Shown: positions 1 to 6,821, counted from the first letter of the stretch. The stretch is DNA of 10,086 bases from an uncultured Oscillospiraceae bacterium (GCA_900554535.1 USIA01000053.1:1-10086); one strand, 5' to 3'. The notes: generated by a model from the sequence alone, not told the origin. Made by a program: numbers and translations.

Positions 1-40
1 TGGAAATACACTTTCCCGAGCGGTTTTATTATAGAGGGGC

Positions 41-77
41 CCTGCCGCAGAATGAGAGTTCTGCGGCAGGCCTTTTT
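41..77 (+). terminator. Rho-independent terminator of an upstream + strand gene
   Basis: A perfect 10-bp GC-rich stem (CCTGCCGCAG at 41-50, CTGCGGCAGG at 61-70) encloses a 10-base loop and is followed by CC and a run of five T at 73-77. This orientation terminates a + strand transcript entering from left of the window. No such T-run lies on the other side for the minus strand, so it is called one-directional. Confidence 0.85.
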
Positions 78-143
78 ATTTGCGGCAAAAAGCGAAAAAG
101 CACGCAAGAAGATGCGGACTATAAAACCTTTTCTGGTTTGCAC

Positions 144-181
144 AGAACGACGCGCATCACAAAAGAAATGCGCAGCGTTCT
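144..181. other. Strong stem-loop, function unknown
   Basis: AGAACG-ac-GCGCAT (144-157) pairs with ATGCGC-ag-CGTTCT (168-181), giving 12 pairs around a 2x2 internal loop and a 10-base A-rich loop. There is no U-tract on either side, so it is not itself a terminator. A smaller hairpin (AAACC 124-128 with GGTTT 135-139) precedes it and a U-tract terminator follows at 201-241. That order would suit the end of a small structured RNA on the + strand, but no convincing promoter was found. Confidence 0.45.
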
Positions 182-191
182 CTAGATCATA

Positions 192-241
192 AAGAAAAAA
201 CGAGATCAGGAACTCTTTCGGTCCCTGACCTCGTTTTTTTT
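192..241 (-). terminator. Bidirectional terminator downstream of the LysR gene
   Basis: CGAGATCAGG (201-210) faces CCTGACCTCG (224-233). T234-241 supplies a U-tract on the + strand and A192-200 (one interruption) supplies one on the minus strand. The single non-Watson-Crick position is A:C in the + transcript but G:U in the minus transcript, so the minus strand forms the better stem. It lies about 107 bases beyond the LysR stop codon and probably ends that transcript, while also stopping + strand read-through. Confidence 0.8.
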
Positions 242-347
242 ACCCATTTTTGCCCACAGTCGTCCCGAAATTAAGAATCAACAGGCAGCGCAGATTCGAG
301 GAAGCGCTTTTTGTGCGGCGGAGCAAGGCGGAAAAGTTTGCGCCAGT

Positions 348-1301
348 CTATATGAAACGTTCTTCCAATGGACTGTGGCTTCGCATGAAGTTGAGGAGCT
401 TTTGGCGGACGGGACTCATGTTTTGCTTCAGGTAGGACAGGTGGATATCCCGCACCGCCGCCGGGTCGCCCAGCTGGTAAAAAAACACACTATCCGTGGG
501 AATCACATACTCCGGGATAGTGGATCGCAAAAAGGCCACCCCCTGCCCTTCACATACCAGATAGTAGGCGGTCATCATCTGGGTCAAAAAGGCCGATACC
601 CTGGGGGTAAAGTCGGCATGACGGCACAGCTCCATGCCGCGAGTATAGCTGTCATTACCAGGCGTAAGCATCAGGAAAGGTTCCGCCTCAAAGGCTCGGA
701 GCGGGACGGGCGGCTTTCGGCCCCCGGGTTCATCGCGTTTGAGCAGCTCATTAAAGGTGTAGCGGTACGCTTCCAGCGTTTGGTTGATGGAAAGCCTTGC
801 CGGAACGGCCAGGACCAGCTCCTCGGTAGACCAGGCGATCGACTGGAATTTGGACCCTTCTAGTGGTTCGACCTCCAGAAAGAAGTCCAGCTTGTGCTCC
901 AACAGCTTTTGGGTCAGTGCCTGGTTATCTCCCTCGGTAAAATACAGGACAATCTGTGGATACAGCGCTTTAAATTCTTCCATTAAGCGCGGCAGCACAT
1001 AGGTGCAAAAAAACATGGAACTGCCGATGTGGAGCTGCGTACCGTTCGCCAACGTTCGAAAATGGGCGCGGGTGGCCCTCTCGATAGCGATGACTTTTTC
1101 TGTCTGCTCAATGTAGTATCGGCCCGCCTCGGTGAGAGAGATGGGGGTGGTGGAGCGGTCAAAGAGCGGAGCCTGGATTTCCTGCTCTACCTTTTTTACC
1201 ACAGAACTCAGCCATGGTTGAGATACATACAATTTTTGAGCGGCTTTTGAAAAGCTACGCTCCTGGTAAATCGCATAGATATAATCCTTATAATGGAACA
1301 T
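348..1301 (-). CDS. LysR-family transcriptional regulator
   Basis: A 317-residue protein, normal length for LysR-type regulators. The N-terminal winged helix-turn-helix is clear: RSFSKAAQKLYVSQPWLSSVV at about residues 15-35, then a KKVEQEIQ helix, LFDR at 46-49 and the family's LTEAGR ending. The rest, from about residue 90, matches the periplasmic-binding-protein-like effector domain (IGSS start of the first lobe). The ATG at 1301-1299 is preceded by GGAGGG (minus strand, 1313-1308), which supports this start. The position usually filled by Ala in the recognition helix (SQPALS) is Trp30. It is transcribed divergently from the aminotransferase operon, the usual arrangement when a LysR protein controls its neighbour with a pathway metabolite as co-inducer. 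Family assignment is firm; target and ligand are inferred or unknown. Confidence 0.95.
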   Translation of the reverse strand: MFHYKDYIYAIYQERSFSKAAQKLYVSQPWLSSVVKKVEQEIQAPLFDRSTTPISLTEAGRYYIEQTEKVIAIERATRAHFRTLANGTQLHIGSSMFFCTYVLPRLMEEFKALYPQIVLYFTEGDNQALTQKLLEHKLDFFLEVEPLEGSKFQSIAWSTEELVLAVPARLSINQTLEAYRYTFNELLKRDEPGGRKPPVPLRAFEAEPFLMLTPGNDSYTRGMELCRHADFTPRVSAFLTQMMTAYYLVCEGQGVAFLRSTIPEYVIPTDSVFFYQLGDPAAVRDIHLSYLKQNMSPVRQKLLNFMRSHSPLEERFI

Positions 1302-1352
1302 GCCTTTCCCTCCTATACGTATTTTCTTATAGGCACTTCAATATTTACGAAT

Positions 1353-1381
1353 TTTACAACATAATTCTATATTAGTATAAT
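1353..1381 (+). promoter_or_regulatory. Sigma-70 type promoter of the aminotransferase operon
   Basis: TTTACA at 1353-1358 (5 of 6 to TTGACA) and a perfect TATAAT at 1376-1381 are separated by exactly 17 bases in an AT-rich divergent intergenic region. Transcription would start near 1388, giving a leader of about 107 bases before the aminotransferase ATG. I could not pick a convincing -35/-10 pair for the opposite LysR direction; TATACT and TATAAG hexamers are present there but lack good partners. Confidence 0.75.
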
Positions 1382-1385
1382 TATG
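1360..1385. promoter_or_regulatory. Inverted repeat over the -10 box, candidate LysR operator
   Basis: CATAATT (1360-1366) and AATTATG (1379-1385) form a perfect 7-bp inverted repeat with a 12-base centre, and the right arm overlaps the operon's -10 box. LysR proteins bind interrupted dyads (T-N11-A type), and such a position between divergent genes would allow control of both. The region is AT-rich, so chance dyads are expected; the operator role is inference. Confidence 0.4.
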
Positions 1386-1494
1386 ACATAACTTTTAACA
1401 GGAAACGAGGTCAGAGGTCTTGTACCAGATGTCAGTTTCCCAGAGGTTTCAAAGTGAAGTCAGGTATCCGGCAAAAAGCGGAAGGAGTGTTGCA

Positions 1495-2670
1495 ATGAAA
1501 AATCGAATATCCGCCCGGATGGATCGACTGGTCCCGTCCGGCATCCGCAAGGTCAACGAGAAGGCATTGGCTATGGAGCGAGCGGGGGAAAAGGTCATCC
1601 ACTTTGAGATCGGCCGCCCCGATTTTGACACGCCGGCATACATCAAAAAGGCCTGCGTGGAGAGCTTAGACCGTGGCGAGGTGTTCTACACCTCCAACTT
1701 CGGCTTGATGGAGCTGCGGGAAGAGATCGCCCGCTATTTGAACCGGCGCAACAATACCGACTACAAGGCTACAGAGGTTCTTGTCACCGTGGGCCTGTCC
1801 GAGGCTGTGTTTGATCTGCTGTGCACCATCCTGGACGAAGGGGACGAGCTGCTCATTCCAGACCCGGTGTGGATGAACTATCTGAACGTACCCAAGCTGC
1901 TGGGGGCGGTCCCGGTGAGCTACACGCTGCGGGAGGAAAACGACTATCAGCTTGATCTCGAAGAGATCCGCTCCAAGATCACCGGCAAGACCAAGGCTAT
2001 GGTCATCGTCACGCCCAACAACCCCACCGGCGGCGTACTGACCGAGGAGACGCTGAAGGGCCTGGCGCAGATCGCCGTGGAAAAGGACATCATGGTCATT
2101 ACCGACGAGGTGTACGAGCGGCTGGTCTATAATGGGGCCAAGCACGTGAGCATCGCCTCGCTGCCGGGCATGAAAGAACGTACCTTTACCATGAACGGCC
2201 TGTCCAAGACTTACTCCATGACGGGCTGGCGCGTGGGCTATGTGGCTGCCCCGGAGGCGTACATCGCGGCTTTAAACAAGCTGCACCAGCACAACACCAC
2301 CTGCGCTCCCTCCTTTGTCCAGCGGGCCGCGATCGTGGCTTTGCGGGATGAGAAGAACGAGGTGGAACAGATGGTGAAGGAGTACCAGCGCCGCCGTGAC
2401 TACGCCGTCCAGGCCATCAACGCCATCCCCGGTCTGAGCTGCCGGTGCCCCAAGGGCGCTTTTTATATCTTCATCAACTGCAAGGCGCTGGGCAAGCCTT
2501 CCGCCGAATTGGCGGCTTATTTGCTGGAGAAAGCCAAGATCGCGCTGGTACCCGGTGGTGTGTTCGGCGCTGGCGGCGAGGGCTATCTGCGGATGTCCTT
2601 TGCCAACAGTTATGAGAACATCGTGGAAGGATGCGCCCGCCTGGCTGAGGCAGTCAAAAAGATTTCCTGA
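1495..2670 (+). CDS. Class I/II PLP-dependent aminotransferase (AspC/PatA-like)
   Basis: Transfers an amino group between an amino acid and a 2-oxo acid, using pyridoxal phosphate in the cytoplasm. With the ATG at 1495 (GGAAGGAG at 1480-1487 upstream) the protein has 391 residues, typical of fold-type I aminotransferases. The frame is open back to a TTG at 1420, but that start has no good ribosome site and would add an unconserved tail. Visible family residues: N176 in NNPTGG (173-180 region), D204 and Y207 in TDEVYE, the PLP-binding lysine K238 in the SKTYSMTGWRVGY block, and the carboxylate-binding Arg R366 in GYLRMSF. It is first in the operon, with C26 amidohydrolase and amino acid symporter genes behind it, so a catabolic role is likely. 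Amino acid specificity (aspartate, aromatic, branched or other) cannot be decided from the sequence. Confidence 0.93.
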   Translation: MKNRISARMDRLVPSGIRKVNEKALAMERAGEKVIHFEIGRPDFDTPAYIKKACVESLDRGEVFYTSNFGLMELREEIARYLNRRNNTDYKATEVLVTVGLSEAVFDLLCTILDEGDELLIPDPVWMNYLNVPKLLGAVPVSYTLREENDYQLDLEEIRSKITGKTKAMVIVTPNNPTGGVLTEETLKGLAQIAVEKDIMVITDEVYERLVYNGAKHVSIASLPGMKERTFTMNGLSKTYSMTGWRVGYVAAPEAYIAALNKLHQHNTTCAPSFVQRAAIVALRDEKNEVEQMVKEYQRRRDYAVQAINAIPGLSCRCPKGAFYIFINCKALGKPSAELAAYLLEKAKIALVPGGVFGAGGEGYLRMSFANSYENIVEGCARLAEAVKKIS

Positions 2671-2692
2671 AAAGACACTTACAGTATTCGAT

Positions 2693-2720
2693 GGGAATTT
2701 TACAAAGAAGTAAAATTCCC
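2693..2720 (+). repeat. Perfect 28-base intergenic inverted repeat
   Basis: GGGAATTTTAC (2693-2703) and GTAAAATTCCC (2710-2720) are exact reverse complements around the 6-base loop AAAGAA. It lies 23 bases after the aminotransferase stop within a 121-base gap, the longest inside the operon. No U-run follows, so a classical terminator is unlikely. It may be an mRNA hairpin that limits 3' decay or tunes distal gene expression, or a DNA operator. Confidence 0.7.
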
Positions 2721-2791
2721 AAGCAGTCAATTATCAAAATCAAATTTCACAAAGGGGTGAGATTTCAAGAGGATAACAGGGGGAATATCAA

Positions 2792-3541
2792 ATGTATCGA
2801 ATTTTAGTTGCATCACCAAGCGGATTCTACAAAGACTGCCCAGTCGATCCTTGTAGCGAGGCCGCGGAGTTTTTCACCACGGATCGAGCAACGTGCACAA
2901 TCTCTATGGATCCGGACATCGTTGAAAATTATGACGGCGTGGTGATCCCGGGCGGCCTTCCCGATGTGGATCCCTCGATTTACGGCGAGGAGAACACGGC
3001 GAGCGATCCCGTTGAGCCTGAAATGGACCGGCAGCAGCTTGCCATGATCGACCGGGCTTACAAGCTTCACAAGCCGATGATCGGCTTTTGCCGTGGGCTC
3101 CAGTTGGCGGCTGTATACTTTGGCGGTACTTTGATCCAGTGCTTAGACTGCAAAGACCAGCATGGTTATGAGCCTGGCAACCCTCGGTTCCACAAGATTT
3201 ATAATGTTAAGGGCACCTTTATGCACGATCTGTACGGCGATAGCCTGCTCGGCAATAGCGGGCACCATCAAGCGCTGAAAAAACTCCCGGAGGACTTCCG
3301 GATCTCGCAGTTTTGGTGCGAGAACGATGAGACGGCCGCGAAATACATGAAACTGGTGGAGGCCAACCAACTGCGGGAGGGCAGCAGCGAATGCGTCATT
3401 GAGGCTGTCTATCATAAAGATTATCCCTTCGTCGGCATTCAGTGGCACCCCGAAATGCACGGCGAGCTCTACTGCGGGCATTTGGACCTTTCCAAAATCA
3501 TCAATTATTTTTACCGGATGATGGAGCAGTCTAAACAATAA
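2792..3541 (+). CDS. Peptidase C26 / gamma-glutamyl-gamma-aminobutyrate hydrolase-like (PuuD family) amidohydrolase
   Basis: A 249-residue class I glutamine amidotransferase-like protein, close to the about 250 residues of PuuD. In order: PGGLPDVDP (about 53-61) followed by YGEE, as in the family's GG-DV-P-YGEE signature; the nucleophile elbow GFCRGLQ with C100; GNSGHHQAL (154-162), typical of the C26 group; and H219/E221 in QWHPE completing the Cys-His-Glu triad. There is no synthetase domain, so it should act alone, hydrolysing a gamma-glutamyl amide bond and releasing glutamate plus an amine or amino acid. AGGGGG (2778-2783) sits 8 bases before the ATG. A second purine-rich stretch at about 2752-2760 has no useful start. 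It lies between the aminotransferase and the symporter, suggesting an imported gamma-glutamyl or amide-linked substrate. The exact substrate is unknown. Confidence 0.9.
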   Translation: MYRILVASPSGFYKDCPVDPCSEAAEFFTTDRATCTISMDPDIVENYDGVVIPGGLPDVDPSIYGEENTASDPVEPEMDRQQLAMIDRAYKLHKPMIGFCRGLQLAAVYFGGTLIQCLDCKDQHGYEPGNPRFHKIYNVKGTFMHDLYGDSLLGNSGHHQALKKLPEDFRISQFWCENDETAAKYMKLVEANQLREGSSECVIEAVYHKDYPFVGIQWHPEMHGELYCGHLDLSKIINYFYRMMEQSKQ

Positions 3542-3558
3542 GGGAAGGGGTGATCAAA

Positions 3559-4941
3559 ATGATGGGCTTTCTGAACACGATTCTCAATGCAATTCTGTCT
3601 TTCACATCCTGGATGTGGAACTTTCCCTTGCTGATTATCCTGATCGGCGGCGGCATTGCGATCACGATCGCATGTGATTTTGTACAAGTCAAACGCTTCA
3701 AGTTTATGCTGAAGAAGACCTTTGGCAGCACCCGGAAAAGCAAGTCAGAGGGAAAGGTCTCCGGCCTGCAGACCATGCTCGCAACATTGGCCAACACCAT
3801 CGGAACGGGTAACATTGTTGGCGTTGGCAGCGCGATCGCGATCGGCGGCCCTGGTTCGGTCTTCTGGATGTGGATCGTCGGCTTTATCGCAATGGCATTG
3901 AAATACGCGGAAGTCGCCTTGGGCGTGGCGACACGCGTCAAAGACAAGGACGGTCGCTGGAAGGGTGGCGCCAACCGGTATTTGTCCATGGTGTGGAAGC
4001 CGCTGGGCATTATTTGGGCTGTGGCAATGCTCATTTCCATGGCGATTGCCTGCGGCATACATACCGGCGCCGTTGTGGACGCTGCAGAGGTGTTCCACAT
4101 CCCCAACCTTGCAACAACGATTATTTTTACTGTCATCATCATCTTTGTCATCCTGGGCGGCATCAAGGCGCTGGTCAGAATTACCGATAAGATGGTCCCC
4201 ATCATGGCACTGATCTATGTCTTGTCCGGCCTTTTGATTATTTTCCTGAATATTCAAAACCTGGGCCCGACCATTGCCAGCATCTTTACCAGCGCCTTTA
4301 CCGGGACAGCGGCAGTCGGCGGCTTTGCGGGTGCGACGATCAGCACCGTGATTTCCATCGGCTGCGCCCGCGGCGTTTATTCCAACGACGGCGGCAACGG
4401 CTCCGCGAGTATCCTGCATGTCCAGGCCGATGAAGGTGAACCGGTTGAACAGGGCATGTATGGCATTTTTGAAGCGTTTGCCTGCACGATTGTCATCTGC
4501 ACCTTCACAGCGCTTGTTGTCCTCTGCACTGGTGCGTGGAAGAGCGGCGCTCCCGGTTCGGTTCTGGCTATCAACGCCTTTGCGACCATTGGGCCGGTCG
4601 GCCAAGTCATCGCGGCGGTCAGCTTGATCCTATTTGCCGCATCGTCCGCGCTGTCCCTGGCAACGTCCTCCGGCATTTTGGCCAAGGACATGTTTGGCAA
4701 GGTAGCCAGGGTGATCGTTCAAGTGCTGTGTGTATGTGGCTGCTTTATTGGCGGCACGGTCGGTGTTGATGCCGCATTGCCGTGGGCAGATGTCTGCAAC
4801 ATGATCCTGATCATCACGAACGTGGGCGGAACGATGTTCATGCTGAATAAGCTGCGCGGGATTACGCTGGAATACTTTGGCACAGGAAAAGATAAATTGA
4901 TTATGCAGCGAAAAAGAGCGCAGAAGGCAGCAAAAGGATAG
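3559..4941 (+). CDS. AGCS-family Na+:amino acid symporter (sodium:alanine symporter family)
   Basis: A 460-residue polytopic membrane protein with roughly ten or more hydrophobic segments, beginning with WNFPLLIILIGGGIAITIA. The AGCS signature is plain: IGTGNIVGVGSAIAIGGPGS at 81-100, then FWMW and a KYAEVALGV helix ending in a charged loop. These carriers couple Na+ influx to uptake of alanine, glycine or related amino acids. The track-length frame begins at GTG 3550, but AGGGAAGGGG (3541-3550) is best placed for the ATG at 3559; ATG 3562 is a close alternative. The gene begins 17 bases after the C26 stop, so the two are probably co-translated. Two motifs differ from what I recall of the family: SNDGGNG (275-281) where S-N-E-A-G-x-G is usual, and GGANRYL where GGP-x-YYI is usual. 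This may indicate a non-alanine substrate. Confidence 0.93.
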   Translation: MMGFLNTILNAILSFTSWMWNFPLLIILIGGGIAITIACDFVQVKRFKFMLKKTFGSTRKSKSEGKVSGLQTMLATLANTIGTGNIVGVGSAIAIGGPGSVFWMWIVGFIAMALKYAEVALGVATRVKDKDGRWKGGANRYLSMVWKPLGIIWAVAMLISMAIACGIHTGAVVDAAEVFHIPNLATTIIFTVIIIFVILGGIKALVRITDKMVPIMALIYVLSGLLIIFLNIQNLGPTIASIFTSAFTGTAAVGGFAGATISTVISIGCARGVYSNDGGNGSASILHVQADEGEPVEQGMYGIFEAFACTIVICTFTALVVLCTGAWKSGAPGSVLAINAFATIGPVGQVIAAVSLILFAASSALSLATSSGILAKDMFGKVARVIVQVLCVCGCFIGGTVGVDAALPWADVCNMILIITNVGGTMFMLNKLRGITLEYFGTGKDKLIMQRKRAQKAAKG

Positions 4942-4992
4942 ACTAATTGGATCTCTTAATTTATCGACAGAAGATCACAGGGGGAATTTTTC

Positions 4993-5919
4993 ATGAGGCT
5001 TGCAACGATCAAACTGGATCGGGCCGAGGTGGCGGGCATCGTCACCAGCAAGGGTGTTTTGCCCATCGTGGCGCTGAACGCCGCCAAGGGGACGGCCTGG
5101 AAAGAGGAAATGTATGCGCTGATCTGCGCCCGGCAGATTCCCGGCCTGACCGCCTGGTACAACGCCGGCGGCCGGGCGGAGTTGGAGACGATTGACGGCC
5201 TGGTGCCCGCGGACAAGGTGGTTTACGCTCCCCTGTACCGCACGCCCCGGCGGATTTTCGGCATTGGTTTAAACTATGCGGAACATGCCGGTGATATTGG
5301 CTCGGCTATGCCAACCGGCTTCCCGGGCAGTTTTTTTAAGATGGCGGACACCCTGATCGGGCCGGGGGATGAGATTCATCTGCCCGCATTGAAGGAGGCC
5401 CAAAAGACCACCGCCGAGGCGGAACTGGGCATCATCATGGGCCGGGACTGCCGGGACGTGTCTGAGGAAGATTGGCAGAGTGCCATCGCGGGCTACACAA
5501 CCATTCTGGACATGACCGAGGAATCCATCCTGAAAGGCAACGATTACGTGAGCGGTAATCCCCGCTATCTGACCATTGTCAAAAACTTCCCAACGTTTTT
5601 CTCTTTCGGCCCTGAGCTGGTCACTCCCGACGAGGTGCCCGACGTGCTAAAACTGGAGGTCCAAAGCGTCCACAACGGTGAGATCCACGCCAGGAATACG
5701 GTGGATCATATGACCCACCGCCCTGCCCGGTTGGTATCGCTGCACAGCAGTATCCAGGGCTGGTACGCCGGAGATGTCCTCTCCACTGGTACCCCGCGGG
5801 CTTTCCACATTCAAGACGGGGATGTGGCGGAATGCCGCATCGTGGGCCCCGACGGTTTCGCGATGACTCCCCTGGTCAACCCGGTGGTGGACCTGAAGTC
5901 GCATCCCGAAAAGGCGTAA
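4993..5919 (+). CDS. Fumarylacetoacetate hydrolase (FAH) family protein, FAHD1/HpcE-like
   Basis: A 308-residue protein with a short N-terminal domain and an FAH fold. FAH enzymes use a divalent metal to cleave or decarboxylate acylpyruvate-type oxo acids, or to isomerise or hydrate such compounds. Metal ligands are visible as E142 and E144 in AEAELGIIMG and D173 in TILDMTEE, which aligns with the LDMT motif of FAHD1. GLNYAEHAGD (92-101) corresponds to the lid motif N-Y-x-x-H-x-x-E of FAHD1; here the last acid is Asp101. GDVLSTGTP near the C-terminus is the usual family closing motif. AGGGGG lies 8 bases before the ATG. The gene follows the symporter by 51 bases and precedes the SDR by 37. 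Acylpyruvate hydrolase, oxaloacetate-type decarboxylase and hydratase/isomerase activity all remain possible; the aminotransferase nearby suggests a 2-oxo acid substrate. Confidence 0.9.
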   Translation: MRLATIKLDRAEVAGIVTSKGVLPIVALNAAKGTAWKEEMYALICARQIPGLTAWYNAGGRAELETIDGLVPADKVVYAPLYRTPRRIFGIGLNYAEHAGDIGSAMPTGFPGSFFKMADTLIGPGDEIHLPALKEAQKTTAEAELGIIMGRDCRDVSEEDWQSAIAGYTTILDMTEESILKGNDYVSGNPRYLTIVKNFPTFFSFGPELVTPDEVPDVLKLEVQSVHNGEIHARNTVDHMTHRPARLVSLHSSIQGWYAGDVLSTGTPRAFHIQDGDVAECRIVGPDGFAMTPLVNPVVDLKSHPEKA

Positions 5920-5956
5920 GAGCCGTTCGTTTCAATCAAAACAGGAGGCCATTTTT

Positions 5957-6751
5957 ATGAATCTGGGATTAAAAGATAAAGTTGTACTCTGTATGGCGTC
6001 TGCCGCCGGGCTGGGCAAGGGCATCGCTACCGAGGTGGCCCGTGAAGGCGCCAAGGTGATGATCTGCACCGCGGAGGCATTCAAGGACCAGATGTACGCA
6101 ACACAGGACGAAATCGAAAAGGAGACGGGCAACCGCCCCGAAGCTTTCCTGTGCGACGTAAACTCCGCTGAGGATATCAGCAAGCTGGCGGACCACACCG
6201 TGGCCACGCTGGGTGACATCTGGGCGCTTGTCAACATGTGCCCGGGTCCCAAGCCCGGCCCCTTCGATTCCTTCGAGGATCAGGACTGGGAGAACGCCTT
6301 TCACCAGTGCCTGCTGTCCTATGTGCGCGCTATCCGGGCCTGCCTGCCCTCCATGCGTCGGCTTGGAGGCGGACGCATCCTCAACTCCACTAGCTCCTCG
6401 GTTAAGGACTGCCTGGACAACCTGATTTTGTCCAACACCATGCGTATGGGCGTGGTGGGCATGAGCAAGACGCTGTCTTCCGAATTGGGCAAAGACAACA
6501 TTCTCATCAACGTCATTGGCCCCGGCCGCATCGATACCGCCCGCATCACCAACCTGAACGCAATGCGTGCGGCCAAAGCAGGCCTCTCGGTGGAAGAATA
6601 TGAAAAGCAGGATCTGAAGTCCTTCCCGCTGGGCCGCTATGGCACGCCCGAGGAGTACGGGCGTCTGGCTGCCTTCCTGACCTCACCCGCGAACACTTAT
6701 ATCTCCGGCCAGACCATCTTGCTTGACGGCGGCATGACCCGCGCCTATTGA
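5957..6751 (+). CDS. Short-chain dehydrogenase/reductase (SDR) superfamily protein with degenerate active site
   Basis: A 264-residue Rossmann-fold protein of normal classical-SDR length, with AGGAGG 8 bases before the ATG. It keeps the C-terminal hallmarks: NVIGPGRIDTARI after the active-site region, a PEEYGRLAAFL helix and the SGQTILLDGGMTRAY ending. Key N-terminal and catalytic motifs are altered. The nucleotide loop TGxxxGxG reads M-A-S-A-A-G18-L-G20; NNAG is replaced by VNMCPG; and while Ser (S146 in NSTSSS) is present, the YxxxK positions fall on S159 and R163 in LSNTMRMGVVG. A known FabG-like SDR subgroup (CDD BKR_like_SDR_like, as I recall it) has an imperfect NAD motif and tetrad, so this is a lineage feature and not decay. 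Either the chemistry is unusual or the protein is non-reductive. It is the last gene of the operon, with the terminator 30 bases downstream. Confidence 0.9.
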   Translation: MNLGLKDKVVLCMASAAGLGKGIATEVAREGAKVMICTAEAFKDQMYATQDEIEKETGNRPEAFLCDVNSAEDISKLADHTVATLGDIWALVNMCPGPKPGPFDSFEDQDWENAFHQCLLSYVRAIRACLPSMRRLGGGRILNSTSSSVKDCLDNLILSNTMRMGVVGMSKTLSSELGKDNILINVIGPGRIDTARITNLNAMRAAKAGLSVEEYEKQDLKSFPLGRYGTPEEYGRLAAFLTSPANTYISGQTILLDGGMTRAY

Positions 6752-6780
6752 TCTCTGTCGAACGGACCGCGCGACGCAAA

Positions 6781-6821
6781 GGATCCGCTGCAGAAACTCT
6801 TTCTGCGGTGGGTCCTTTTTT
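6781..6821 (+). terminator. Rho-independent terminator of the five-gene operon
   Basis: A 16-bp stem (6781-6796 with 6800-6815, three G:U pairs in the + transcript) closes on a 3-base loop and runs straight into six T at 6816-6821. It starts 30 bases after the SDR stop codon and marks the 3' end of the + strand operon. Confidence 0.9.

Larger units (their letters stand above)
1..347. other. Intergenic region with terminators and hairpins, no recognisable gene
   Basis: No coding region could be supported here. The first 40 bases probably belong to the end or 3' UTR of a gene left of the window: one + frame stops at TAG 32-34, but too little remains to identify a product. A terminator follows at 41-77, then three consecutive hairpins (about 124-139, 144-181, 201-233), the last with U-tracts on both sides. 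From 242 to 347 nothing was seen except the 3' flank of the minus-strand LysR gene. Confidence 0.6.

Noticed and set aside
41..241. Riboswitch or T-box leader
   Set aside because: No + strand gene follows within reach; the next gene is on the minus strand and ends at 348.
1420..1494. Extended N-terminus of the aminotransferase from TTG 1420 or ATG 1429
   Set aside because: No ribosome site precedes these starts, whereas GGAAGGAG precedes ATG 1495 and the family's usual N-terminus begins there.
3531..4605. Long minus-strand open frames (224 and 286 residues) across the symporter gene
   Set aside because: They are antisense to a strongly conserved membrane protein, have no good ribosome sites, and their low-complexity His/Asp/Ala or Ile/Met/Pro compositions are typical of shadow frames.
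2776..4987. Shared ACAGGGGGAAT at 2776-2786 and 4977-4987
   Set aside because: Both copies are simply the ribosome binding sites of the C26 and FAH genes; similarity follows from the Shine-Dalgarno function.
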